A stretch of 64,000 nt of DNA, taken from Pyxicephalus adspersus. Its lineage: Eukaryota; Chordata; Amphibia; Anura; Pyxicephalidae. Below are positions 11,518-23,942 of this stretch, piece by piece. Position 1 is the first letter of the stretch. Each line of letters opens with the position of its first letter. Location of the stretch: the NCBI RefSeq assembly GCF_032062135.1, contig NC_092862.1, forward strand, positions 66,247,496 through 66,311,495. Reading direction: 5' to 3'. Below the pieces are notes generated by a model. The model had not been told where the DNA came from. It ran no database searches and saw only the letters and a program-made list of their open reading frames with translations. The position numbers and the translations under genes are program-made.

Positions 11518-14500
11518 TTCAAAATTACCACAGCTTAACTTTCTAAAACTTGCATAGACTACAAATTGCAAAACCGAGCTGTGGTCATTTGAAGGACAGA
11601 AAGATTTTTATCGTTTATAGGGTAAATGAACACAAAAAGGGACTTTCCTTATTAAGAAAACATTTGGTTTTAGAAAAACAGCCAGTCAATCTGCATTTTT
11701 AGGGGAACACTTCTATGGTATAGCGAAATAAACTCACTAAAGTCTTGTCATTAAGGGTTTATGATTTGTTTGATGGTGAAGAGCAGCCATTAAAAGCATG
11801 TATTGACTAATATATATCCATTTAGAAAAAATTCAGCTTGGAAGGTGACTTTTAATCTGCATTCTTTTTTGGCTCCTTTTTTTCTATCAAAAAAATGTTT
11901 AAATATAATTTTTTATTGTCATTACCCTATTAGACCCAGATATCATCACTAGGTCTTCTTGCTTTTCTATGCATGCGGACAGATCATGGCTGGCAGGAGA
12001 AGCTGGTCAGGAGCTGTACACAATAATTAATGCAAATGTCAAATTGTCATGAAGGGTAGAGATCAGAGATTTGCATGCAGACCACTCTCAGTAATACTCA
12101 TTTGTAATGCAGGGCTTCCATGATTCACTGATCTTACATACAATGACTGACCACCACAAATAATATAGCTGATTCATTTCTAAACAATAAAACTACTTAA
12201 AAGAATTTGGTCTTTATTTTAATGAAGCTGTTTTCCTGTAAGGATTGCCGACAAGTCATTTCACCCCCTTCAAATACAGACATTTATGATGAGACAAATT
12301 GTTGCTTCACTAAATTAAAACCTTATGTTGTCTTTTACAACATAATGCACCCAAGGACAGAAAAGCAGTTTCATAATATGTCTGTTTTTATGACATCAGT
12401 GAGACCTATCGTTGGAAAAGCAATATTCTTTCTCAAGTTGTGACCATATGTCATCTGTTATTTCCTTTGTATCACATCATTTGAAATATGTAGCAACTAC
12501 CACAAACAGTAATGAGATATCCTTTAACTGCACTGATGTCCCAAACAGCTGCTACTGGAACACTGAACTTAGGTGAAGGCTGGATATTTGTGACAACAGT
12601 GACCTCTGCTGACAAAACCAAGGAAGTGAAATATGAAGAATTAATAGTTAAAAAATATTAAAATAGTATAGCAAATTAAAGAACATAGGTTCACCATAAT
12701 CACCAGTCACATAGAAAACGGTTTAGATCGCATTGCATTTTTTGGGGGAACTCTGGACATTGCTTGACATTTGAATCTGATACATGTTTAGTAGGAATAA
12801 CTCCCATACACCCCCATCAATATCACTATAATAATTGTATATTGGTTGCTGTATGTGATAAATATTTGTAATAGTTTTGTACTTAGTAAAGGAATTCCTT
12901 TACTTAGTTTTTAATGCCTTTATACTTCCATCTACACATTCAGTACATGCAGACCAAGCTGGAAAGTATAACAGGTACAGAACTGCTGCCATATTGGTTT
13001 AGAGCAGAGCTATACTTACCTAACCTCCAGCAACGTTTGTGAGCTCCCTCACTAGTATACAGTAAATAGTATATGGCACTGATATATTCTTAAATGAATT
13101 TCATTTTCTATGCAATTAATACCAAAAATACATAAATCTAAACTAAAAAGAAAGAATACTGACACGAATCAGTGTAAATGTGATATAAATGTAAGCTTAA
13201 AAACAGTGTAGAATGTCTTGTACAAAGCAGTGGCTGCTGCTGTAATGCAGAGCAAGTCCCAGTTGTCATTTTGACAGCCACGATTTGCTGGTTGTATTGA
13301 TGGAGAAATGGAGGTAGGAGTTGTTTAAAGCATCTTAGGTGTGCAGCTCCCAAAATAAAGAAAGCAAAAATTTACAGGATTTATCCAAATATACATTAGA
13401 AAAATATATTTGTTTTTTTTTTGGTTTGTGTTTATATGTGCATAATCAATCTGTGTCAGTGTAAACAGAACAAATCACAGAATACCATTGCAGTAAAATC
13501 AGGGGGTCTATTTATATAACAAGAAATCTGACATTCACTAAAACATTCCCTGATGGAATTTCTTCCAGGTCCATATCTTTCAATGGCAATAATTGATTCT
13601 TCACCAGGGAATATTTCAGTGATTACTAGTCAAATTGTAAAAAATAGATATTTTCTGCATTTTATTTCTTTTTGCCTACAAAAAATAGTTTTGTATGGCA
13701 ATATTAGATGTGTTTATCCAGAAAAAAATATATTTTGAATATATAATAATGTTAAAAAAAATTATTTAATTACCAAAAGTTAGTGGCTAAATTTTTATCA
13801 TTTATTTAGGCCTGTAGTTGAAATGTAAAAGATCAATCAGTTATTAAGGAGAAAAAAAGGTTCAGGAGCTGAAGTGGTTACTTAACAAGAAACAAGTCAC
13901 TCAGTTACACAAAGAAAAGCTACACACGTGTTATCTACACAGATGTTAAAATGTATAATTCTTTTTTACAATTATTTATAAAAATGATTACATTCCAGTG
14001 TTCTACACAGTTGGTACAGGGTAGTGCTACATGTGGAATGATTAACAGTTCAGCCTTCATACTAAAATCTTTGTATGTTTTTGTGTCATGAGAGCTGCTC
14101 TATGAGAAGTAGTGGGAAATCGATCTCACACTGTCAAGCAGTGCTGCAATTCAATAACATTGTGGATTTTTAAATCATTGTTCTCATCTCCTCCATAAAA
14201 TTCAGCGAGTGTAGAAGATTCTACAAGCCTTTAGTTAGTTGATTGTTGGGCAATTTTTCCCCTGACATGGTAATCTTCTAATACTAATATAACAATTGTT
14301 ATCCACAAACTTTTACATTAATACATGATAATAATAAAATTAAAAATCCCTTCTTTAACTCTAGTTTTGGTCCACCGTCTTTAGGATATAAGAAATTAAA
14401 TTCAGCGACTTACCAAGACAGATAGAAATGATCACTTTAGAACAGTTTCATCTTTCTTTTCATAATCTTTACTCACTTTCACACTTTTTTTTTTTAATTA

Positions 14501-16754
14501 AATAAAGAGAGTAACTAGCAAAAGAAAGAAAAAAAAAAAAAGAAAAAACAGAAACCAAAAAATATGAAGAAAGAAGCCAGTGTTTTCTTTTCACAGTAAA
14601 TGACCAGAAGAAATGAAGAAATGAAGGAAAATAATGAAATCTATGTAGATAGACATTATGTGGTTGATGTAACTTAAGCAGCAGAAACTGTTCACTTAAA
14701 AATGAAAAAAGTTCACTAAGCGTTGTAAATAGGGCAAAGCTATGTTCATTTTAAACCAGTCATGTATTATAATTCCTGTTGTTTATTTTCTCTTGCATGT
14801 GATGGAAACCTAAAGTGAACAAAATGTCAACCTATTTTCTGTTATTTACTTTGTAAAGTATACACTTTGCAAAGTGAACAGCTATTACCATTTTAGTCAA
14901 TCTTCCCAATAAATATTATTTTACAGTTTCCTTTATTTTTGTTTAGTATAGAACTGTTTTTAAAATCAAATCATTGTGTTTTGTGTTCATCTTCATTTCT
15001 GTTCTGTTCATTAACTTTCATTAACATAATGCACATTAGAAGCTGTAAATCAAAGTAAAATGCATGACAAAATGCCTGGTAAAAATTCATAGCATAGTGT
15101 GAATCTAACCTTATGAGAAAATTACTTGCAACTGCATGCAGTCAGGACTAAATCAAAGCTATACCAATCCAGTCCTTTTCATTCATTCATATTACATTAC
15201 ATGTAATGGAAATTTCAAAAATGAAAGCATTTTTTGTAAAATAAAATAGTTCATTCTCCAGTGTATACGAGAAAGTGATCAAAGCACATACTTTAGATTA
15301 ATTTTATGTTTAATGTTTTAATTTCAAAATTTTTAATCATTCATTAGATTTGCTTAATTTATAAATTCATTTATCTTCGTTTGCTTCCTTTTTTATTTAA
15401 TCTTAAATATAATTACATATACCAACTCAATGTAAAGCCATAAATAGATGTTAAATTCATTGTTAGTTATTTTATATTACTAATTATTATAAAAGTATTT
15501 TCCCTCTGATCAAACACCCAGTAATTTAAAATAGAAATTTAAATGCGATTTTTTTACAATCCTGATTGGATATTTATAAGCACAGCTAAGGAGATAATTA
15601 TTATTATTATTTTTTTTTTTGGTAACGCAGTTTCCTGGATTTTATTCGGGGATGCAGTGGTGCAACGGGAAAATTGCATAAATACACCTATTGTTCAGCT
15701 TTTATGGTACTTTATTCAGTGGTTTGCTTCATTAACTCACATCACATCTGTACATAAACTTTGTAATGTACAACTTGTGTGGTCTGCTTTCTCATCTCTG
15801 TAAACACAACGTGTGGAATAAATATTTTATAGTATTCTATTCCTACTTAAAATATATCTTTAGGTAAATATAATAAAGTTGGTGCATTATTTATGTTTGA
15901 CATTTTTCTATTAGAAAACAGTTAATGAATATACTTGGAAAAATTAATTGTTGTCTTACTCATAACAGAAACCTGCGCTAGGAGATAAACAGGCTGCCAT
16001 TGCTGACCTTTGTTTTATGATAATATTTTCTTGGCTTTATTTGCCTTCTGAAAACGCCAGTTGCTTGGCTATCATGCCAATTGTGTATCTTCAATACTCT
16101 AAGTCACTGACCTGAAACATGTATGCAAAATAGGTTAGATGAGTGCAGTCGGATCTCTGATCTGCAAATTGGGTCAGTGGCTTCATGTATTGAGTGGAAC
16201 AGCAGGACAGGCAGGCAACTATTTTTTTTTTTTTTAAAAAAAGCAGAAACAGCAATGTCATTTTTTTAAGTATAGGAGAGCAATGAAATACAGAAATTGT
16301 AAAGTTATAATTTACAAAATAGGTATTCTGCAAGGCGAAATACCTTTTTAGCACTTTTTTGAGTCACCTAAAACAGGAAGCCTAAATATTTGTCTAATTT
16401 AGGGAGAATTTATTATTCTTTGTATTTTTTTTTACAGAAATAGAGGTACAGTAACTGGTACATAAAAGACATTAATGATAGCAGATTATGGTATAAGCAG
16501 ATATACATTGTTTATGAGAGCAAACATGTCCCTGTTTCTTTTTTTAAATATTTTGCTAAAAAAAAATTAATTAAACATCTATATTAAAACATGTGTCAAG
16601 GGCCATGGCCCCAACATTGGAGTGTGCGGATGTATCTCTTCAGAGCTCGTTCTGTTTCTCTGGCGGACCTGGTTACCAGGCCACCAAACACCATCAGGAC
16701 ATTGCAAAGGTTTCAGAGAAGGCAAAGGGGTTGGAGGTGGAAATTAGCAAACTT
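11518..16754. other. AT-rich DNA without recognised gene
   Basis: No splice-supported exon and no repeat with clear termini. Poly(A)/poly(T) runs near 14487 and 14529 and a T-run near 16220 only. Confidence 0.5.
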
Positions 16755-16930
16755 CAAAGCTGAAGAGGATGCATATTCATCAGTGAAGCTGGGTGATCCA
16801 GCAAACCTGGAATGGACTTTTTGTTAGCAATTGTTTTCAATCCTGGACCAGATTCATTTCAGGTTTGCTGGATCACCCAGCTTCAATGAAAGTGTATTCT
16901 CTCCAGCCTTGGAGAGCTTTAACAAATCCG
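16755..16930. mobile_element. Palindromic MITE (GCTCTCCAAGG family), copy 1
   Basis: Two arms facing each other: GAAGCTGGGTGATCCAGCAA near 16785 and its inverse TTGCTGGATCACCCAGCTTC near 16865, ending CCTTGGAGAGCTTTAACAAA. The outer left arm is damaged. Confidence 0.75.
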
Positions 16931-17837
16931 GCTCAGAGTGGGAGGGAGACTTATATCACCAAGAACTGGTATCTCTTCATTTCTCAGAACATAAATAAGT
17001 CCCCCTAGAAACAAAATCTGTCTATGTGGTACCCCCAAAGACTAGACTTTCTGTATTGCACTGTGGTTTATATGCTTAATTCTTCTTGGGGAATACCCCT
17101 GGAGAAATGAACTATGTATCTGTAAGGCCCTGGTCAGTACCAGTATTCTCCAGACACCAGTCCCCCAATCTAATACCACAGTCTTCACCTATAGCAGCCC
17201 CCGCTCAGCCTCCGGAGACTGGTTGCATCTCCCAGCACTCGGTTGCCCCTAGGACTTACTGCGCAGGGGTTGGTGTCTGGGGATAGGCTGGCAACTGACC
17301 AGGAGCCCACAGTTACACAGTACAGAATTACCAGGGAATCCAGAAACAAGCCAAAGTCAAACACAGGAAATCAGTCCACCAAATGAGGTAAAAGGCACAA
17401 GCAGAGTTGGGGTCACAGGCAAAGGTCGGTCCTGGCTGAGTTCAGCAGAATGTCAGGAACAGGCAAAGGTCAGCAACAGAAAAAAACTCGGAACTCAGAA
17501 CAATCTCCAGCACAGATAAACCCGGCTAAATGCTATAACAGGCACTGGTGACTGGGAGAAGAGAGGCTATAAGGTCCAGCAGCCAATGACAATGCAGGAC
17601 TGAGTCACGAGCTGATCAGCCTCTAGAATCCCTTTCAGCTGTTCGCAGCCTAACAATGCATGCTGGGGATGCCAAAAATACATCAGATTGCACAACTAAA
17701 GGGAAGCCGAGTCTGCTGCTATCTTAGTTCTCCTGGCTGCTGCAAATTACATTGCTGGACATAACAAACAGTGTTTTATACTGCGAGGGTGCACAGCATG
17801 GAGTCGCCGGACTTCTTTTACATTTCGTCACACCAAT

Positions 17838-18030
17838 GCCTTCAGCCTCCCTCCTCCCTTCTTTACCCCCTACTTTCTTTCTCATCTTTCCTTCCCTTTC
17901 TCTTTTCCACCTGTGCCTTCTTCTTTCTTTACCTCCTCCTCCTTTCCCTTTTCTTCCCCCATCCCCCCCCCCAACTCCTCTAAATCTTGCTTTTACTTTT
18001 TTCCTTATCTCGCTTTCCCCTCTATCCTAA
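17838..18030. repeat. Pyrimidine-rich tract
   Basis: Nearly 200 bp of C/T on the plus strand. The apparent proline/serine/leucine-rich frames here come from composition. It may be a LINE 3' untranslated region; no tail was found. The segment before it, 17080-17830, is GC-richer and looks like an unclassified repeat. Confidence 0.6.
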
Positions 18031-21000
18031 CCTTGTTTAAAATTGAATTTCATTGTTAATATCAATATTAATTATAACAATTTTAGGTATACTGCCCTCT
18101 ATACAGGAATTGTATTTCCCCATTTGATCATCCTTCATATACAGCTCTGGGATGCTTCTTTTATCTAGGTGGATTTCCAGGGACCTTTACCTATTCTTGT
18201 CCATAATCACGGTATAGGCCATGTTTTCTTGTTTTTCCTCCTTTAGATGGTTCTAAATATGAAATGTACGTTTGTATTAGAGCTATTTACTTTTGATTGC
18301 AATTTGCATCCCTGTACTCCTATGATTAGGTTTTCTATGATGATGTTGTGTCTTGTAATTGCCTGGTTATCTTGGCAACTCCTCTTTCATTTTTTTAAAC
18401 AAAGAATGTTATAAAAAAAACACATGAAATGAAAACCTTAAAAGATCAACTTTTGTGTGAAAATCTTTTAAGGCTTGTGTACTAAAGAAATTATCATGAA
18501 TTTTTAAAAAACTTTTAAAAATCACTTTAATTATATAGAAAGTAAAGTAGAAAAAATACATAAACAGAAATCTTCTAAAATACAAAAATGTGTTGTTTTT
18601 TCACTTCCTAGATGTAATTGATTGAAATAGAAAAAAAATATGGGGTTCTATACAATAACCCAAGAGGGGATTTTAGTGACACAAATTCAAATAAACTGAT
18701 TACAATCACTGACAACAATATATGTGATATTATCCCAGACATGAGACATATTGTTTTTATTTTTTTATGTTGTTGTTATGTTGTTTATGTGTTATGTTGT
18801 TTTTTATTTTTGCATGCCTATGTACATAAAAGATTTATAACAAACTTTAAATGAGACATAGTCGTTTATTAATCAGTTTATTTGAATTTGTACTGCTAAA
18901 ATCCTTACTTGGGTAATTGTATGGAAACACTCTTTTTGTATAAACAGGAATGTACTATTCACAAGACTGGATAATTTAAGTGAATTGCCACTTTTTTTTT
19001 TTAGTAAACATCCTCCACTCCTTTAGCAAATCAGTCTGTCTCCAGCCTAAATAAAAAACAGGGTGGTCTTATTAAAATGTGAGTGGAATGAATAAAAAAT
19101 GAAAATATAGAAGTGTTGGAAAGCCACACAATGAAATTGTATGTTTTATAATTTGAAGTACAGTAAATTGTTCATAAATGTCACTGTTGTTTGATTGTTC
19201 CAGAATACAAACATTCTTTCGACTGACACACATTGGAATACTGTACATCTTCTATATTAGTTACCATACACAAAACGAGCGTTATAGTTCATTAACTGAG
19301 GTCACATCTGTACTTTGTACTTTGTAGAATACAAAATGTGTGTGGTCTGCACTGTCTGGAGGGAATAGTCTTTCTCAGATCGGGATAGCAGATAGAACTA
19401 ATGACAGTTATCTTAAAATTTCTTTTATGTTCTACATAAAAAGAAGTAGAGTTCTACATAATGTGATGTTGTGGATAGTAATCTAATACTTTATATTTCA
19501 TCACATTAAATTAAATGCTTTTTTAGAAAAGGAAAAAAATTATATGTTTTCAAAATTAGGTATAAGACCCGTTATTAATTCTGCTCTGATGCCTTTATTG
19601 GATTAGAAGTCCATCCACCATCCCTGGAAACTATGCCTTGGCCGATATATCAGTGCTGGAGTCACTTACCACCAAACAACACGGTGACACAGCTAATACA
19701 CGTTGGTGCACTACGTTGTAATTAATTTTGATTTGCACCCTATATTGTACCCCAACAGACCTTGCCCAAGATCTGTGGTCCACCACATTGCATGGTACAC
19801 AAGGTGTGCAAATGTAAAAAATATCCTGCATATATATTTTCATGCACAGCAATGCAGTAGGCAGATGATCCAAATAAATAAGCTACCTTACCTAACCGCA
19901 CAGTAGCACACAGATCAATGCACCAGAGCTATTTCTGGAAAAATGATGGTAAGAGGCATACAAGTCCTTTCAGTTATTACACTAATAATAGGTAATCTTG
20001 GCTTCACCCATGGCCTGCTGAGTAGGTTGTTTAAAACCTTTTCTCCTGCCAATCAGTTTCAACTGACATTTAATCAATGCAGTGGGATGCAAACCCTTCC
20101 AAGATATTTAAACTATGTACAACCTCCACTAAATTTCTGGCAGACTATACAACCGTGCCATTTCTTCTCTTCACTCATCAAACACAACCCACGTTTACAA
20201 AAGACTTAACTCTTTGAGCAAGTGTGCTTCCAAAAGGGCACACATAGACTCCATATGTATTACCCGTTTGTTATCAACCATTTCTGATCACACGTACACT
20301 TTACTATTACATAGGGACTTGTAAGTGCCCAATGATAGTAAAAAAGTGATATAAAAAATACAAAAATATAACTATGAAAAATACTGTATTAAATATAAAA
20401 AAAATACATAAAAAAGACTTGAAACCTTGCCACAACATACTGCTTACTTTGTTTAATACATAATCGTTTTTATCTCACTCACTGAAGTGAGAATCGTTTT
20501 CAGGCTAATAATTCTGGTTAACTCTAAATTGATTAGCTGTAAAGGTTTTAAAAGCAAAGCTTATAGACAATTTAGGTATTGTAATTGTCTTCATTTGGCG
20601 GTTTCATGGCTAATAATTCCCACAGTGAATTGTATTGTGACTGTGTGCACTAAATGCATTTTACTCCAATTTTTCTGAAAATATAAGCTTAAAACTCAGT
20701 AGTTCAAATATCATGCTACCTAAAAATTTGCAACTACCACCATTAAAATAATAAGGTCTGAACTTTTGGAAAATTTACAGTATATTGGATTTGGGATTTT
20801 AGGTTATTTCCAGGCCTAAAATTCCAATTTTAACATGTGTGTTGGAAAAAGCATTTTGCTTTTTTTTTTTGAGGTAGTGCAGAGTAATGCTAAGGACAAT
20901 AAGAATAAAGAGTAGAAATTTAAAATATAAGAAGATAAGATAAGAAAGAAGAGATTAATTATGGCTTATGTGAGTTAAAGGGGTGATAAAGGGTTAAAAC

Positions 21001-21299
21001 GAGATAAATTTTATTTAAGAAATCTAAGTTTTGGTTTTCTTTTACTGATGTCATATATAGATTAAAGGTCACATTTTTATATAAATATGTTTGTATAAAT
21101 ATGTATGAATAGCAAATATAGTAAAAAGTAATTGTTCTTTCATTCTTTTTTCATTATTTTTACTGGGGTGGCGGTGTTAAAGTGGAAGGTGCAAACTGGT
21201 GCAAACACCCAAACATTGGTGTGCCTTTTGACCTGATAAATACAGCACAAGTTTGCATTCCATTATACTGCAGACTAACTCACTAGCCATAAGCCTTTG
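18031..21299. other. AT-rich DNA without recognised gene
   Basis: Only short frames with amphibian-like AT-rich composition. Nothing identified. Confidence 0.5.
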
Positions 21300-22270
21300 A
21301 TTGTATGACAGATTACAACTGAAAAAAAACACTTACCTAGTCCCGGCAGTTCCTCGAGACATCTGTCCTCTCCTGTCTTCTCACAGCGTGTGCAGTGACG
21401 ATCTCCGAGGTTTCCCGGTGACGTCAGTGCATGCGTCGGTGCAGGCGGGAGGCGGGGCGGGAAATTCAAATCACTTTGTATTGGAGTCCAATACAAGGAA
21501 ATATTTATATAATATATATATAATTTTATATTATATATTATATAAGCTAATGTACAGGTACATTACATTATACACATACACATATATACACATTTTTTTT
21601 TTTTTTTTGAAGATTTTTTTTTTTTTATGTTTTATAAATTTTTTTTTAAAGTTTAATATTAAATTTATTAAATTTTGGACATATTTGGCTGAGTTATGCC
21701 TAAGAATTATAGCCTATAATCTAAAATAAATTTCCATGCAAAAAATGTAACACTTTTTGCATGGAAGTAGGGAAAGAATTAGAACACCCGGCGTCCCTCT
21801 GTGATTCCTAAAGATGTCAATGTGTGCACCCGTCGACGGGGGTCGTAGCGCGAAATTCAAATATTTTGTATTGGACTCAATACAAAGTCCTGTATCCAAT
21901 CCAATATAAAATAATACAAAATATATTTATGTGGTTTTGTCTATAGGTATGTGACGTTGGACTGTTTTAAAATTTACCACACTTGGGAGGTGTTTTAGAA
22001 AAATATATTACTATAAAGTATACCGAATTATTGCATTTTCAGTATTTTTTATTTATTTATGCGTTCTTGTTTAAGCTGATTTTTGTGTTTTTTATTTAAT
22101 TTTATTATTAAAGTTAATTTGTTTTTTTACATGATTGTGTGTTTCAAACTTTATTATATTCAGGATGTCCACTAGACCCTTGTTCAGACATATTTCTGTA
22201 AGTTACAGGTCTACAATTTACCGCTTTTGGTACAGAAATCCAGACATCAGTGAAACGCCCGGGAGGTTAA
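21300..22270. mobile_element. piggyBac-like non-autonomous element, left limit uncertain
   Basis: Right end CGCCCGGGAGG followed by TTAA at 22267-22270 resembles the right end CGCTAGGGGGG-TTAA of the piggyBac at 46578. The interior has GGCGGGGCGGGAAATTCAAA next to palindromes (TGTATTGGAGTCCAATACA, CCATGCAAAAAATG/CTTTTTGCATGG), like the hairpin-rich left end of that element. I could not find a matching left terminus. Confidence 0.55.
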
Positions 22271-22828
22271 AGAGAAACGGCATGGTAATATGGCCATAAA
22301 TTCACACTTTTACAAACATGTAGAGAACTGTAAGTGGGCAAGTAATGGTACTCCATATCAAAACAAGGTCTGTGGAATATTACCTTGAATCCCTATCCAG
22401 CTTATCTGAATCCTTTCACTTCCTTACCCCTTTCATTATTTATTCTTTCTTTCTTTTCACTCATTATTGCTCTCCTTCTTTGCTCTTTTTTCTTGACTTT
22501 TAACTTTTGTTTAATTTTTAAAATATCATTCTTTATGAAGGTTTGTAGATATTAGTACACATGATAAAGATGATTCTGACCACGGAACCATGGAAGGTGG
22601 GATATCCAATTGTTATTTGTATCAGAATGTATTTCCACATCTGTTTTCCTGACATGTACATGTACTTAAGACTGAAGTACTTTTTGTACTTGAGATTATT
22701 TACTCTCTTTAGTGATACTTTCCTCATTTGCTGAACTTCTGCCCCTAAAATAGATTTTTTACATATTAATTATACTTATAATAGTTCCTTGTTATCTCCA
22801 TGCTGCTAATCATGTTTTAGTGAAACCT

Positions 22829-23110
22829 TTAGGCTGGGTACACATGTGCTGATATTGGAGTGCTCGTCGTCCATCATCTGAATGACCATCCTGGCGGATC
22901 CACAGACGATGGATGATGAACAATCGTAATGCAAGTGAAGAAGATAGAGGGCAGCGGAGGGTTCCGCTCCGTCATCCCCCCCCCCTCCATGGAGCAGAAC
23001 GGTGTTGGATGTACAGTGTTCGTTCATGCATCGTGCAGTCGTTAGTTGTTGGAAAGGATTGTGAAAGATCCTTTCCAACGACAATTATTGCACATGTGTA
23101 CATAACTTTA
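22829..23110. mobile_element. Harbinger-type MITE, copy 1
   Basis: Element 22832-23107 between TTA duplications. Left end GGCTGGGTACACATG, right end CATGTGTACATAACT. Inner palindrome GTTGGAAAGGATTGTGAAAG...CCTTTCCAACGAC. A 3-bp TTA/TAA duplication is the PIF/Harbinger signature. Confidence 0.78.
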
Positions 23111-23792
23111 TGGAGATATCTATACAGTTCTGTAAAGCCTGTGATCAGAACATTCTGCCTTTAGTTGTATTGTATTAACACGCCATTGTTATACAGTTAT
23201 CAACAATCATGCTTTTTTCTCTACTGCCATTGTCACCATTAGGCCCTGTATTGTGTCAATGCATCAACAAATAGACAATGCATATTAAGGCATTAAACCT
23301 AGGCAAATCTTGCATAATGTGGAGCAATTAATAATCTGTGTATGTGCAATACTGTGTGTTTAAATGCAACATGCCTTAACATTGAACCTAACTCCTAATG
23401 GTACAGTATAGCTTTAATTATCACATTTACAACTTTGTAAACTGTTTATACTTTTATTGAAATCCTAAGTTTATTTTACAAATTAACATTTAATAAAGCA
23501 CATATTGGAGTACATTTTGAGTTTTGTAAAGAATGTGCCAACCAGTAACAGTTTGCTTTTTTTGACTGCCTCTCTAACTGAAACTCCATACTAAACCACA
23601 CATAGCAAGGAAAGAGTGGGGTTGTCACTTTTTTAGCTGTGTGTGTAATTTGAGTTTCACTTATTCAGCTGCATAAACAACAGTTTTTTTCATTAAAGGT
23701 CAGCCAATGAAGCCAGGAACTTCAATTTCTGGAGAAAAACAGTATATATAAATGTTATTATGCATTTAGCATATATGCATTTATGTTATTAT

Positions 23793-23942
23793 GATTTATT
23801 AAAGCTCTCCAGAGCTGGAGAAGATAGACTTCCTTGGGAGAACTTGGGTGATCCAGCAAATCTAGAATGAATCTGGTACAGTATTGAAAATGTGCCAACT
23901 AATAGCAATTATATTTTTATCAAATCCATTTCAGGTTTGCAA
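23793..23942. mobile_element. Palindromic MITE, copy 2, truncated
   Basis: Starts GATTTATTAAAGCTCTCCAG, includes TTGGGTGATCCAGCAA and CCATTTCAGGTTTGC, then is cut off in the right arm. Confidence 0.68.

Noticed and set aside
17752..18030. Proline/leucine-rich 92-codon frame
   Set aside because: Product of a C/T-rich tract; no start context or homology.
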